Positions 36,481-45,998 of a stretch of DNA of 64,000 bases are shown in pieces. The stretch comes from Micrococcales bacterium (GTDB taxonomy: Bacteria > Actinomycetota > Actinomycetes > S36-B12 > UBA10799): assembly GCA_016719135.1 (NCBI GenBank), contig JADKAV010000008.1:72464-136463 (forward strand). The letters are read 5' to 3'. How positions within the stretch are numbered: the first letter of the stretch is position 1; every line of letters begins with the position of its first letter. The position numbers and the translations under genes are program-made. The notes beneath the pieces were generated by a model. The model was given only the letters and a program-made list of their open reading frames with translations, did no database searches and had not been told where the DNA came from.

Positions 36481-38226
36481 TCAGTCGGTGGCATTCGCGA
36501 ACGGAACCTCGTCCAGCACCTCCAGGGCGCACGCGGCGTCCGCCTCGGCGTAGTTGATGATGGGTTCGCGGTGCCCGTTCAGCGGTCGCAGCCACGGCAC
36601 CGAGTGTTCCATCGTCAGGGTTCCACCGGACAGCGTTGCTACCTGCTGGAAGCCCAGGCCCTTCAACATCCGGTAGGCCAGGTAGGACCGGAAGCCAGAC
36701 CGGCAGTAGACGTACACCGGCCGATCCTGGTCGATCTCCTCGTAACGCTCGCGAAGTTCCTGCACGGGGATGTTGACCGACATCGGCAAAGCGCACTCGA
36801 GGTTCTCGCGCTCGGTGCGCACGTCGAGGATCACCGCGTCGGCCGGCAGGTTGCCCCAATCCTGGGGGTACCAGAGTTCGATGGTGCCATCGAGCAGATT
36901 GCTGCCCTGGAAACCCGCCATGTTGATCGGGTCCTTCGCCGAGCCGTAAGGGGGAGCGTAGGCCAGTTCCAGCTCAGCGAGGTCCCACACCGTCAGCCCG
37001 GCACGCACTGCGACCGCTAGGACGTCGATGCGCTTGTCGACGCCGTCGTACCCGACGACCTGGCCTCCCAGGACCCGGCCGTCGTCAGCCGCGAACAGCA
37101 GTTTCAGGTGCATCGCAGCGGTGCCCGGATAGTACGAGGCGTGCCCGTTCGGGTGCACATACACCTTGCGGTAGTCGATCCCGTGGCGTCGCAGAATCTT
37201 CTCGTTGGCTCCGGTGCCTCCGGCGGTCAGGTCGAAGACCTTGACGATGGCGGTTCCCTGGGTCGTGGTGTAGCGAGCGTCCCGGCCGAACATGTGGTCG
37301 GCGGCGATACGGCCCTGGCGGTTCGCCGGTCCGGCCAGCGGCACCACGGTCGGCTCGCCGGTCACCGTGTCCGTGACCTGCACCGAGTCCCCAACGGCAT
37401 ACACGTCCGGGTCGGAGGTCACTTGGTGTGCGTCCACCACGATCGCGCCGCGGTCGGTGGTGTGCAACCCGGCGAACCGGGCGAGGCTGGACTCCGGAAG
37501 GACCCCGATGGCCAGTACGACGAGGTCGGCGGGAAGGACCCCGTCGGAGGTGAGCACTGAGGTGTCGGTGAAACCTTCGGCCTTCGTGCCGAGGTGCAAT
37601 TGCACGCCGTTGCGGGCCAGTTCGGCCTGGACCTGCTGCGCCATCTCCGGGTCGAGCGGTCCCATCACCTGGTCGGCGGCTTCCAGTAGGGTCACCTGCC
37701 ACTCGCGGTGGCGCAGTGCCTCGACCATTTCGATGCCGATGTAGCCGCCGCCGATGACCACGGCCCGGCCACTGCCCGCGTCGACGACCGCTTTGATCCG
37801 GTCCATGTCCTCGAGGTTGCGCAGTGTGTGGACCAGGGGGCTGTCGATGCCGGGCAACGACGGCTGCACCGGCTTGGCGCCGGTGGCCAGCACCAACTTG
37901 TCGTACGGGAGTTGATATGTGCGGCTGGCCCCGAGGTCGCGCACCTGGACGATCTTGCCCGAGGTGTCGATGGCGACGACCTCGTTGGCGACTCTCACAT
38001 CGAGGTTCAGGTTGGCGGCCAGGCTCTCAGGGGTCTGGACGAGCAACTCGTCGCGGTCGGGGATGTCCCCGCCGATGTGGTAAGGCATGCCGCAGTTGGC
38101 GAAGGAGACGTATGCGTCGCGCTCGAGGACGACGATGTGGGCGTCCTCGGACAGTCGCCTGGCACGTGCTGCCGCCGACATTCCGCCTGCCACCCCGCCC
38201 ACGACCACAATCTTCTTGGGTCCCAT
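36481..38226 (-). CDS. CoA-disulfide-reductase-like flavoprotein fused to a rhodanese domain
   Basis: 581 aa. The N-terminal part is an FAD/NAD(P) pyridine-nucleotide disulfide oxidoreductase of the CoADR/Npx single-cysteine type: dinucleotide fold VVVGGVAGGMSAAARARR, active Cys in SFANCGMPYHIGG (residue about 43), second nucleotide fold AVVIGGGYIGIEMVEALR, and GDSVQ FAD motif. The C-terminal 110 residues are a rhodanese domain with the persulfide loop YCRSGFRSYLAYR. Such fusions reduce CoA persulfides or polysulfides. ATG 38226 has AGGAGG at 6 bases. Divergent from the beta-glucosidase. Confidence 0.9.
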   Translation of the reverse strand: MGPKKIVVVGGVAGGMSAAARARRLSEDAHIVVLERDAYVSFANCGMPYHIGGDIPDRDELLVQTPESLAANLNLDVRVANEVVAIDTSGKIVQVRDLGASRTYQLPYDKLVLATGAKPVQPSLPGIDSPLVHTLRNLEDMDRIKAVVDAGSGRAVVIGGGYIGIEMVEALRHREWQVTLLEAADQVMGPLDPEMAQQVQAELARNGVQLHLGTKAEGFTDTSVLTSDGVLPADLVVLAIGVLPESSLARFAGLHTTDRGAIVVDAHQVTSDPDVYAVGDSVQVTDTVTGEPTVVPLAGPANRQGRIAADHMFGRDARYTTTQGTAIVKVFDLTAGGTGANEKILRRHGIDYRKVYVHPNGHASYYPGTAAMHLKLLFAADDGRVLGGQVVGYDGVDKRIDVLAVAVRAGLTVWDLAELELAYAPPYGSAKDPINMAGFQGSNLLDGTIELWYPQDWGNLPADAVILDVRTERENLECALPMSVNIPVQELRERYEEIDQDRPVYVYCRSGFRSYLAYRMLKGLGFQQVATLSGGTLTMEHSVPWLRPLNGHREPIINYAEADAACALEVLDEVPFANATD

Positions 38227-38384
38227 TCGGTCCTCCTCAGCGCCGGCGCCGCACGAGTCGGGTCGGGTCTTCGGCCGACGGGCCGGGCGCGGGCTTCCGA
38301 TCCCAAACTCTAGGACAGTGGTCGCGCTGGTGCGCGCACCGGAGGGCTTGCGCAACCGACTGTGTGCGGGGTGAGGATGGGATC

Positions 38385-40727
38385 ATGCGCGCCTGCGATC
38401 TCGACCTGTCCGAACAGATCAGCCTGTTGTCCGGCAGCACGTTCTGGCTCACCCAGCCTTTGCCGAAGCGAGCAGTGCCGGCGGTGATGCTCAGCGACGG
38501 CCCGCACGGCCTGCGCGCCCAGGAAGGTACGGGGGAGAACCTCGGCCTGAGCGGCAGTCTGCCGGCCACGTGTTTCCCGACCGCTGTCACGATCGCAAGT
38601 TCCTGGGATCCGGGTTTGATCGAAGAGGTCGGCCGGGCAGTCGGGGCGGAGGCCCGGGCGCTGGGGGTGTCCGTGGTCCTCGGTCCAGGGTTGAACATCA
38701 AGCGTCATCCCCTGTGCGGGCGCAACTTCGAGTACCTGTCGGAGGATCCACTGCTCAGCGGACACCTGGCGACGGCGATGGTCCGCGGCATCCAGAGTCA
38801 GGGGGTTGGGGCCTGCCTGAAGCACTTCGCGGTGAACAACCAGGAATCCCACCGCCTTGTGGTGGATGCCGTCGTCGACGAGAGGACCCTGCGGGAGCTC
38901 TATCTGTCCGGCTTCGAATATGCGTCCCAGCACTCCTCGCCGTGGTCGGTCATGGCCGCCTACAACCAAGTGAACGGCACCTACTGCTGCGACAACGAGT
39001 ACTTGCTCACCACGATCCTGCGCGACGAGTGGGGTTTCGACGGCCTGGTGATCAGCGATTGGGGTGCCACCAACGACCGGGTCGCAGGGGTGCGCGCCGG
39101 GATGGACCTCGAGATGCCCGGCAGCGGCGGCGCCTTCGACGATGCCGTTGAACGCGCGGTGGCCGAAGGGCAACTGACCCCGGCGCAGGTTGCAGCGTGT
39201 GCCGACCGGGTCCTGGACCTCGTGGCCAGGAGCCCACGCGCTGACGGCGCTCCTGCCAATTTGGGCGATCACGACGACCTCGCGCGGCGTGCGGCCGCGC
39301 AGAGTTCCGTCCTGTTGACCAACGACGGGATTCTTCCGCTCGACCCGGGAGCCACGGTCGCTCTGATCGGGGCCTTCGCCGAGCACCCGCGTTTCCAGGG
39401 CTCGGGCAGCTCCCTGGTCAATCCGACCCGCGTCACCACCGCGGCCAAAGCCATGGCAGAACGTGCGGTCACCTTCGACTACGCACCTGGCTACGATCCA
39501 CTGGCCGCCGGGCGCGACGACCGCCTGATCGCGCAGGCCGTGTCCCTTGCCCGGGAGTCCGACGTGGCGGTGGTCCTGGCCGGTCTTCCCGGCACTTACG
39601 AGAGTGAGGGTTTCGACCGCTCGGACATGAACCTCCCGGCTCAGCACGACGCTCTGATCGAGGCGGTCTGCCAGGCCAATCCGCGCACCGTGGTCGTGCT
39701 GTCGAACGGCGCACCGGTGGCGATGCCGTGGGTGGCTGCACCGGCGGCCATCCTCGAGTCCTACCTCGGTGGCCAGGCCAGCGGATCGGCGCTGGTCGAT
39801 GTTCTCTATGGGGATGTCGAACCCGGTGGCCGGCTCGCCGAGACGTTTCCCGTCCGGCAGTCCGACATGGCCAGCGACCGCAACTTCCCCGGTCAGCCGC
39901 ATCAGGTCCTGTACCGGGAAGGGCTGAACGTCGGTTACCGACACCTCATCACCGCTGGAGTCGCGCCGCTGTTCGCCTTCGGCCACGGACTGGGGTACAC
40001 GACCTTCGAGATGGGAGAACCCTCGCTGGATCGGATGTCGATAACCCATGACGAACCCGTCGCGGTGAAACTGCCGGTCACCAACACCGGTTCGCGGCCG
40101 GGCAGCACCGTGGTTCAGGTCTATCGGCACGACCGGACCGGTCGGGTGCCCAGGCCGAGGCGGGAGCTGGCGGGTTTCGCGAAGGTGCATCTGGACGCCG
40201 GGGCAACGACAGAGGTGACCATTGTCGTTGAGCCTCGAGCGTTCGCGTTCTACGACGTGCAGTCGAAGACCTGGCAGACCCCGCAAGGGGAGTACGAGTT
40301 GGAGATCGGCTGGTCGAGCGAGGACATCGTGCATGTGGCAGGCGTCGCAGTCACCGACGGGTTCACCGGACACGTGGGGCAGACGACATTCGTGGCGCCC
40401 CCCGTGCGCCCGGTGCGGCCTTACAGCCGCGTGTCGACGATCGGCGAGATCTCGGGGCATCCAGTAGGCAGGCTGTTGCGAGCGGTCGTCCTGCGGGTGG
40501 GCGGCTACCAGTCGGCCGAGGACGCGGCCACCGCGTTGATGATCGAGCGGTCGGTCGATGAGATGCCGTTGCGGACTGTCGCCCTGTTCTCGCAGGGCAA
40601 AGTCAACCTGGGGATGATCGATGGCCTGGTCGACATTCTCAACGGCCGGCCCGGTGCCGCGATGGGTCGCACGGGCCGTTCGACCGGCCGGGCGCTGCGC
40701 AGTCTGGTGGCACGGGCGACGGGCTGA
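38385..40727 (+). CDS. Glycoside hydrolase family 3 beta-glucosidase
   Basis: 780 aa, no signal peptide, so cytoplasmic. The GH3 N-terminal barrel has KHFAVNNQESHR and the catalytic nucleophile in LVISDWGATND; the GH3 C-terminal domain (SVLLTNDGILPLD, VVLAGLPGTYESEGFDR) and a fibronectin-III-like domain (PVTNTGSRPGSTVVQVYRHD) follow, plus an extra 120-residue C-terminal region of unknown role. It hydrolyses beta-linked glucosides or similar. ATG 38385 has GAGGA at 7 bases; the frame is open far upstream, but that part is antisense to the neighbouring flavoprotein. Confidence 0.92.
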   Translation: MRACDLDLSEQISLLSGSTFWLTQPLPKRAVPAVMLSDGPHGLRAQEGTGENLGLSGSLPATCFPTAVTIASSWDPGLIEEVGRAVGAEARALGVSVVLGPGLNIKRHPLCGRNFEYLSEDPLLSGHLATAMVRGIQSQGVGACLKHFAVNNQESHRLVVDAVVDERTLRELYLSGFEYASQHSSPWSVMAAYNQVNGTYCCDNEYLLTTILRDEWGFDGLVISDWGATNDRVAGVRAGMDLEMPGSGGAFDDAVERAVAEGQLTPAQVAACADRVLDLVARSPRADGAPANLGDHDDLARRAAAQSSVLLTNDGILPLDPGATVALIGAFAEHPRFQGSGSSLVNPTRVTTAAKAMAERAVTFDYAPGYDPLAAGRDDRLIAQAVSLARESDVAVVLAGLPGTYESEGFDRSDMNLPAQHDALIEAVCQANPRTVVVLSNGAPVAMPWVAAPAAILESYLGGQASGSALVDVLYGDVEPGGRLAETFPVRQSDMASDRNFPGQPHQVLYREGLNVGYRHLITAGVAPLFAFGHGLGYTTFEMGEPSLDRMSITHDEPVAVKLPVTNTGSRPGSTVVQVYRHDRTGRVPRPRRELAGFAKVHLDAGATTEVTIVVEPRAFAFYDVQSKTWQTPQGEYELEIGWSSEDIVHVAGVAVTDGFTGHVGQTTFVAPPVRPVRPYSRVSTIGEISGHPVGRLLRAVVLRVGGYQSAEDAATALMIERSVDEMPLRTVALFSQGKVNLGMIDGLVDILNGRPGAAMGRTGRSTGRALRSLVARATG

Positions 40728-40761
40728 CTGACAGACAACTCAGCTCCTGCTTCAGGGCTGG

Positions 40762-42066
40762 TCAGGAACTCCTGATCCGTTCCTGCCACGTGGTAGCCAG
40801 CGCCCGCAACTGCGCCGGGTCCTCATCCACCAGTTCCGAATGCCTCACCACCTGCCGACCGGCGACCCACACGTCGCTGACGTGATGCCGGTCCACGCAG
40901 TTGACCAGGTGGGAGGCCACGTCGTACATCGGCGACAGATCCTGGTCGGACAGGTCGACTGCGATCAGGTCGGCGGACTTGTCCACGCCGATGCTGCCGA
41001 TCAGGTGCCCGAGTCCCAGCGCGTTCGCGCCGCCCAGAGTCGCGGCCCACAGTGCTTGCTGGGCTGGCACGACCGAGGCGTCGCCGGTTGAACCCTTCGC
41101 CAACAAGGACGCCAGTCGCATGTCGGACAGCAGGTCCAAGCGGTTGTTACTGGCGACCCCGTCGGTGCCCAGCCCCACACGCATCCCTGCCGCCAGCCAG
41201 TCGGCGAACCGCGCGACCCCTGAGGCCAACTTCAGATTGGAGGTCGGGCAGTGGACCGCGGAAGCACCCCGGTCGGCGAGCAGGGAAATCTCATCGTCGG
41301 TCAGGTGCACAGCGTGTACCGCCATGAAGTGCGGGTCCACCACTCCGAGCCGATCCAGACGTTCCAGCGGGCGCACGCCGTACTGGGTGATGGACTCCTC
41401 CACTTCGTCGACGGTCTCGTGCAGGTGGGTGTGCAGCGGGATGCCGAGTTCCTCACTCAGCACCTTCAACGAAACGAAGACCTCGTCGGAGACGGTGTAG
41501 GGAGCGTGCGGGGCGAGGCTGAAATGTACGCCCGGGGCATCGCGGTACTGCTCGATCACGCGGGCCGCCTTCTGCAGGTGATCGGCCGACCCGTTGGCGT
41601 AGGCGGTGGTCGCGTCAACCACCACCTGGCCGGACAGGATCCGCATGCCGGAGCGCAGGCAGGCCTCGATGGCCTGCGCCGGGAAGAAGTACATGTCGGC
41701 GAAGCAGGTGACCCCGCCGCGCAACATCTCGGCGGCGGCCAGTCGGGTGCCATCGGTGACGAAATCGGGATCGACCCAGCGTCCCTCGACCGGCCAGATT
41801 CGCTGACGCAGCCATGTCATCAACGGCACATCGTCGGCGAATCCGCGCAACAAGGTCATCGCAGCGTGGGTGTGCGCGTTGACCAGGCCGGGCAGGAGGA
41901 CGTGGTCGGGCAGGACAGTCCGGTGTGCATCGGGATACTTCTCGCGCAGCTCCCGACGGTTGCCGAGCGCGATGATGCGACGGTCCTCAAGGGCCACCGC
42001 GCCGTCCTCGACGACCGACCAGGGCTCGATGGGCAGCAGCCAGCGTGGTTCCAGGAGCTGGATCAT
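40762..42066 (-). CDS. Amidohydrolase, MTA/SAH deaminase-type (TRZ/ATZ family)
   Basis: 434 aa metal-dependent amidohydrolase. Metal ligands: LVNAHTHAAMTLLRG, HTHLHETVDEV, AVHAVHLTDDE and GTDGVASNN. The closest group by motif is 5-methylthioadenosine/S-adenosylhomocysteine deaminase, but related enzymes deaminate guanine or hydroxy-triazines, so substrate is inferred. Convergent with the beta-glucosidase; a stem-loop separates it from the kinase gene upstream. Confidence 0.87.
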   Translation of the reverse strand: MIQLLEPRWLLPIEPWSVVEDGAVALEDRRIIALGNRRELREKYPDAHRTVLPDHVLLPGLVNAHTHAAMTLLRGFADDVPLMTWLRQRIWPVEGRWVDPDFVTDGTRLAAAEMLRGGVTCFADMYFFPAQAIEACLRSGMRILSGQVVVDATTAYANGSADHLQKAARVIEQYRDAPGVHFSLAPHAPYTVSDEVFVSLKVLSEELGIPLHTHLHETVDEVEESITQYGVRPLERLDRLGVVDPHFMAVHAVHLTDDEISLLADRGASAVHCPTSNLKLASGVARFADWLAAGMRVGLGTDGVASNNRLDLLSDMRLASLLAKGSTGDASVVPAQQALWAATLGGANALGLGHLIGSIGVDKSADLIAVDLSDQDLSPMYDVASHLVNCVDRHHVSDVWVAGRQVVRHSELVDEDPAQLRALATTWQERIRSS

Positions 42067-42113
42067 GTGCGCAGCCTAAACCCAGATCCAATGCTCTTCG
42101 GCCCGTGGATGGG

Positions 42114-42164
42114 CGAAGCTTGAATGAGATCGACCATTGGGCGGTCGTTTTGATTCAAGCTTCG
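42114..42164 (-). terminator. Stem-loop after the histidine kinase gene
   Basis: Outer perfect 12-bp arms (CGAAGCTTGAAT, 42114-42125, with its complement at 42153-42164) and an inner 5-bp stem (CGACC/GGTCG). It begins 14 bases past the kinase stop on the minus strand and precedes the amidohydrolase start. Confidence 0.65.
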
Positions 42165-42178
42165 GCGACGCGACGTAC

Positions 42179-43450
42179 TCAGCTGCCAGGAGGTCCCAGG
42201 CGCAGGGTGACCCGCGCGCCACCTGATGGCTCTTCGGCGATCAACAGCGCCCCGCCGGAGGCCTCGCTGAGACGCCGGGCGATCGACAGCCCCAAGCGGG
42301 TCGATCCGATCGTGGCGGCATCACGCGGGTCGCCTTCGGAGAATCCCCTCCCGCGGTCCCAGACCGTCACGTCGATGAACCCGTCGTGGGCCGACGCCTC
42401 GACGCCGAAGGCCACGCCCTCGTCGGTGTGCAGGAAGACGTTCTGGAACAGGATGTCCAGGGCGGAGGCGAGGTCGTCTGCCGTCAGGCGCACGGGCAGG
42501 GCACGGGCCGGCAGGGACTGGCTGAAAGCTCGCCCCTGATCCTCTGCGAGCACCTGCCAGAACTGCACCCGGTCGCCGACCACCGCCGCCGCATCACACT
42601 TTGCGTGCAGACCTTCCCGGCTCGAGCGCCGAGCGGTGTTGATGATCTCGTCGACCATTTGGTGCACCGAGGCCAGATCGTCGTCGAGTCGTTCCCGAAT
42701 CTCAGGATCATCGACCGCGTCGACGTCGACCGACAGAACTGTCAGGGGTGTGCGCAACTGGTGGGCCAGCTCGGCGGTGTATTCGCGCTCCTCGTCGAGC
42801 AGTTCCTGGACCCGGCCGGTGAGCCGGTTCAGGGCCACGCCGACGTGCTCGATCTCTGTGATGGACGACGATGGGGCGCGCGCCGTCAGATCCCCGCCGG
42901 CCACCTCGTTGGCAGTCTGCTCGAGGTCGCGCAACGGCGCCACCGTAAGCCGTGCCAGCCACCATGCGGCACCGCCGGAGATGGCAAGCAGGATCAGCGA
43001 AACGCCTGCGAGTGCGCCCAGCCGCGGAAGCAGACCCGTCCGGAGTTCCTGCGGTGTCAGACTGACCAGCACCACCCCGAAATCGTCGTCGAAGTACGCC
43101 GGCGCGGTGACGTATCCCGAACCATCGACGATGTCCGAGGCAGTGCCGCCCTTGAAAGCGGCTGCGACTGCCCGTTTGGCTTGCGGCGGGTCGGGACCTA
43201 CGACTTCGTCATCGGTCCCGAACAACGTCACCTGGCCTGGGGAGTCTGACACGGGAATCGGAATGAGGTCGTCACCGTGGGACCCGCCGTGCTGCTGCCA
43301 TTCGTTGGCCACCGCTCGCGCCTTGGCCGCCGCCGCGCTGAGTTGATTCGCCTGCACGATGTCGCGCGAGGCCAGGGCCAACGGCACGACCAGCGCTATG
43401 AGCGCGGTGGCGCACACGGCAAGCCCGAAGTAGATCAAGCGCCGGTACAT
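42179..43450 (-). CDS. Two-component sensor histidine kinase
   Basis: 423 aa. Membrane helix 1 (about 5-27), an extracytoplasmic sensor of about 110 residues with no recognised domain, helix 2 (about 145-167), HAMP (APLRDLEQTANEVAGGD), dimerisation helix with phosphoacceptor His230 (AELAHQLRTPLT), and ATPase with N box FQNVFLHT and a G box RGRGFSEGD. Signal unknown. Its start overlaps the regulator's stop (TGATG), so the two are produced together. Confidence 0.93.
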   Translation of the reverse strand: MYRRLIYFGLAVCATALIALVVPLALASRDIVQANQLSAAAAKARAVANEWQQHGGSHGDDLIPIPVSDSPGQVTLFGTDDEVVGPDPPQAKRAVAAAFKGGTASDIVDGSGYVTAPAYFDDDFGVVLVSLTPQELRTGLLPRLGALAGVSLILLAISGGAAWWLARLTVAPLRDLEQTANEVAGGDLTARAPSSSITEIEHVGVALNRLTGRVQELLDEEREYTAELAHQLRTPLTVLSVDVDAVDDPEIRERLDDDLASVHQMVDEIINTARRSSREGLHAKCDAAAVVGDRVQFWQVLAEDQGRAFSQSLPARALPVRLTADDLASALDILFQNVFLHTDEGVAFGVEASAHDGFIDVTVWDRGRGFSEGDPRDAATIGSTRLGLSIARRLSEASGGALLIAEEPSGGARVTLRLGPPGS

Positions 43451-44157
43451 CAGGCGGGGTTTCCCGCGGGGTGTTCGGCGTCCTCCAGCATGATCCCCAC
43501 ACCGCGATGCACGTGCAGGAAGCGCGGGGATTCCACATTGTCGCCGAGTTTGCGGCGCAACCAGGACAGATGAACGTCAACCGTGCGCGCGCTGTCGGTG
43601 CGTTGCCAGACTTCCCGCAGCAGTTCCTTGCGGCTGATCACCCGGCCGGGATTGCTGGCCAGATAGGCGAGCACATCGAACTCCAGGCGGGTGAGGTCCA
43701 GCACCCGGCCGTCGATGTCGGCTGTCCTTCTGGCCGGGTCGACGGTCAGGCCGCCGACCTTCAGCCGCAGGCGGCTGGACTCGTCGTCACCGCCGCCCCC
43801 CGCTCTGCGCAGCACCGCGCGGATGCGGGCCTCCAGATGGGCCGGGTCGTACGGCTTGACCACATAGTCGTCGGCGCCCGCGTCGAGCAGCTTGACGATC
43901 AGCCCTTCGTCGTCGCGCGCTGTGGCGACGATGACTGGGACCTCGCTGGCCGCGCGGATCATGCTCAACAGGCGGTCCCCTGTGATGTCGGGCAGGCCCA
44001 GGTCGAGGATGACCGTCTCCGGATTCTGGGTCAGCAGCATCTGCAGGCCAGTCAAACCGTCGGCGGCGCTGTCCACGGCGTGACCGCGGGCCTGCAGTGC
44101 CCGGGTGACCGCGGTGCGGATCCCCGGGTCGTCCTCGATGATCAGAACGTGCACCAT
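43450..44157 (-). CDS. OmpR/PhoB-type response regulator
   Basis: 235 aa. Receiver with acidic pocket E8/D9/D10, phosphoacceptor Asp52 (VILDLGLPD) and Lys101 (YVVKPYDP), then a winged-helix DNA-binding domain (RRTADIDGRVLDLTRLEFDV, RTVDVHLSWLRRKLGD). Start ATG 44157 gives the canonical MVHVLIIEDD. It lies 10 bases after the apbE-like gene and overlaps its kinase, so the three form one operon. Confidence 0.93.
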   Translation of the reverse strand: MVHVLIIEDDPGIRTAVTRALQARGHAVDSAADGLTGLQMLLTQNPETVILDLGLPDITGDRLLSMIRAASEVPVIVATARDDEGLIVKLLDAGADDYVVKPYDPAHLEARIRAVLRRAGGGGDDESSRLRLKVGGLTVDPARRTADIDGRVLDLTRLEFDVLAYLASNPGRVISRKELLREVWQRTDSARTVDVHLSWLRRKLGDNVESPRFLHVHRGVGIMLEDAEHPAGNPA

Positions 44158-44167
44158 GCGTGGCAGC

Positions 44168-45070
44168 CTACGCGCAGACTGGCACCGGTCGCGGCCACGC
44201 GCCCACCGCCTGCTCGTGATTGCGTGCGACGAACCATCCGTCGAGTCCCATGGCCGCAAGCCAATCCGGTCCACGCTCGGCGAGAATCAGGCCTGCGGTG
44301 GCTGCGGCGTTGGCGCCCGCGGCCTCTGCTGCCAGGACGCTGACCGACTCCCATGGTGTGCGGGCCGGCTGTGCGGTCCGCGGGTCGATGATGTGGTGTC
44401 CGGTCGCCCAGGATCGGTGACCCAGACCGCTGGTCGCCAGACCGGCATCGATGATCTCCATGGCGGTGTCCTGCACCCCCGGTACCTCGGGATCGGCGCT
44501 GACCACCCATGGGCGGCGCGGACTCACGACACGGAGGTCTCCGCCCATGTTGGCGATCGCGTCGAGGCCGGTCGAGCGGTGTGCAATGGTGGCCAGTCTG
44601 TCGGCCAGCCATCCCTTCGCCACCGCACCGAGGTCCAAGGCGCTATCGGTTGGGATACGTACCTGCGCCTGCGAGCCTCCTGGCCTGATCTCGATCGACT
44701 GCCAGCGGGCATCTGAAGTCTGGGACCCGATTCCCGACTCCTGGCCGGCCCAGGCGTCGTATCCGGCGGCGACGACCTGCCGGCCCAGGAGTGGATCCAC
44801 GATCCCGTCCGTCGCTGCGGCGGCGTTCAAACTGGCGGTGAGCACGGCGACGAAGTCCCACGAGACATCGGTCCAGGCACCGGAGTTCCGATTCACGGCC
44901 GAGAGCTGCGAGTCGGCCCGGAACCTGCTGGCTGAGACGTCCAGGGCAGCCACCTCGTCGTGCAGCAGTGAGGCCAACCAGGCGGTGAGTTGCGACGTGG
45001 GCTGTGCCCGGACCGTCAGCCACAGTTCCGTCTTCCAGGTCCGCAGGCAGACGCTCGTCTCGTTGTTCAC
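44168..45070 (-). CDS. apbE: FAD:protein FMN transferase (ApbE-like)
   Basis: About 300 aa. Transfers FMN from FAD to a Thr/Ser of a target flavoprotein on the outer face of the membrane. Motifs: SRFRADSQLSAVN, LDLGAVAKGWLADRL, and the metal-binding HHIIDPRTAQPA with late A-rich helix (AAEAAGANAAATAGL). No signal peptide or lipobox is seen. The start is uncertain: GTG 45070 or TTG 45121, where CAATAT could be a -10. First gene of an operon with a two-component system; no FMN-binding target gene is in the window. Confidence 0.87.
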   Translation of the reverse strand: MNNETSVCLRTWKTELWLTVRAQPTSQLTAWLASLLHDEVAALDVSASRFRADSQLSAVNRNSGAWTDVSWDFVAVLTASLNAAAATDGIVDPLLGRQVVAAGYDAWAGQESGIGSQTSDARWQSIEIRPGGSQAQVRIPTDSALDLGAVAKGWLADRLATIAHRSTGLDAIANMGGDLRVVSPRRPWVVSADPEVPGVQDTAMEIIDAGLATSGLGHRSWATGHHIIDPRTAQPARTPWESVSVLAAEAAGANAAATAGLILAERGPDWLAAMGLDGWFVARNHEQAVGAWPRPVPVCA

Positions 45071-45220
45071 GTTTCCACTATCGGGATGGACCCAGTTCGC
45101 GCGTGGGCAGGCGAATGTCAAGATATTGAACGGTCGTGCTTGACGAGGACTTGACGGTCACTTGGGTACACGCGCTGATCACTGCGACCGATAGTGGGTA
45201 CTGATGGTGAAGGAGGCCTT

Positions 45221-45499
45221 GTGCGGGTGGTTCTGGGTTGGCTGGCGATCGTGGCCGTGAGTCTGGGTCTGGGTGTGACGCTCTATGCGACCAGCCTGCA
45301 GGGGTCGACCACCGGGTACCAGGAGTCCGTGATTCCCCCGCGCCCTGTCCCCACGGTGGTCAAACACCGCACCAAGATCGTGCACAAGCCCGCCAAGACG
45401 AAGGTGGTCTACGTGACGCCGGCGCCGGTTCAGACCTACGTTGCCCCAGCCCCCGCGCAAACCAGCAGCAGCAACGGTGATGACAGCAGCGACGACTGA
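45221..45499 (+). CDS. Small membrane-anchored protein with Pro/Val/Thr-rich tail
   Basis: 92 aa. One membrane helix (VVLGWLAIVAVSLGLGVTLYA) and an outside tail rich in Pro, Val, Thr and Lys, ending in an acidic DDSSDD. GTG 45221 is fixed by AGGAGG at 4 bases. It is divergent from the apbE-two-component operon, so shared control is possible. Function unknown. The same frame stays open for 112 codons after its TGA. Confidence 0.75.
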   Translation: MRVVLGWLAIVAVSLGLGVTLYATSLQGSTTGYQESVIPPRPVPTVVKHRTKIVHKPAKTKVVYVTPAPVQTYVAPAPAQTSSSNGDDSSDD

Positions 45500-45950
45500 G
45501 TTCGGCATGACACGAAGCGGTCAGGTCTGCTGAGCACCCAGCCGGAAGTTGCCGATTCTTCGGATTCCTCCGGGGAGTTGTTCCAGCCTGACGTTCAGTT
45601 GCAGGCGGCTCTGCATGGCCACTCTCGAGAGCCGGCCGCTTCGGGGAGGTCGGTGGGGAAGTTCTCGAATCCGGGGGAGTCTGTCGAAGCCGCGACCAAA
45701 CGCGTCGTCTCGCCGCTGCGCCGATCTCTCACCGATGCGCAGAGCAAGGCCGCTCCGCCTGCTGCGGGCCGGGTGATCCGGCGTCCGCGCTGGGAGAACA
45801 AGTGGCCGACGCGGGACTCGGATTGCATGGGCTGAACCGGGCCCACTGAGGGCCAGAACGGCCCTACCGCGTTCGAACGAGTGGAACACCAACGAACGCG
45901 CCGGACCCGGAGTTCTGGCGTGCGAGTCTTTGCGGCGTCGGCCCATACAT
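45500..45950. other. Stretch without an assignable gene; open frame after a TGA
   Basis: Directly after the TGA at 45497 the same + frame is open to TGA 45836-45838 region, with protein-like composition (for example VEAATKRVVSPLRRSLTDAQ and WENKWPTRD), but its first standard start (TTG 45578) is well inside and has no good ribosome-binding site. It could be a separate small gene, a readthrough tail, or noncoding. Antisense frames here look like shadows. From 45840 to the hairpin I see nothing. Confidence 0.35.
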
Positions 45951-45995
45951 CGAACCGGCCATACCGTCGGGTCGGTTGACGGTATGGCCGGTTCG
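45951..45995. terminator. Perfect 18-bp hairpin, probably a bidirectional terminator
   Basis: CGAACCGGCCATACCGTC (45951-45968), a 9-base loop, then its exact complement (45978-45995). It begins 3 bases after the stop of the minus-strand secreted-protein gene and also faces transcription coming from the plus strand. Confidence 0.82.
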
Positions 45996-45998
45996 TCG

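Noticed and set aside
38310..40460. 716-codon minus-strand frame
   Set aside because: Antisense to the GH3 beta-glucosidase; His/Arg-rich composition without any domain.
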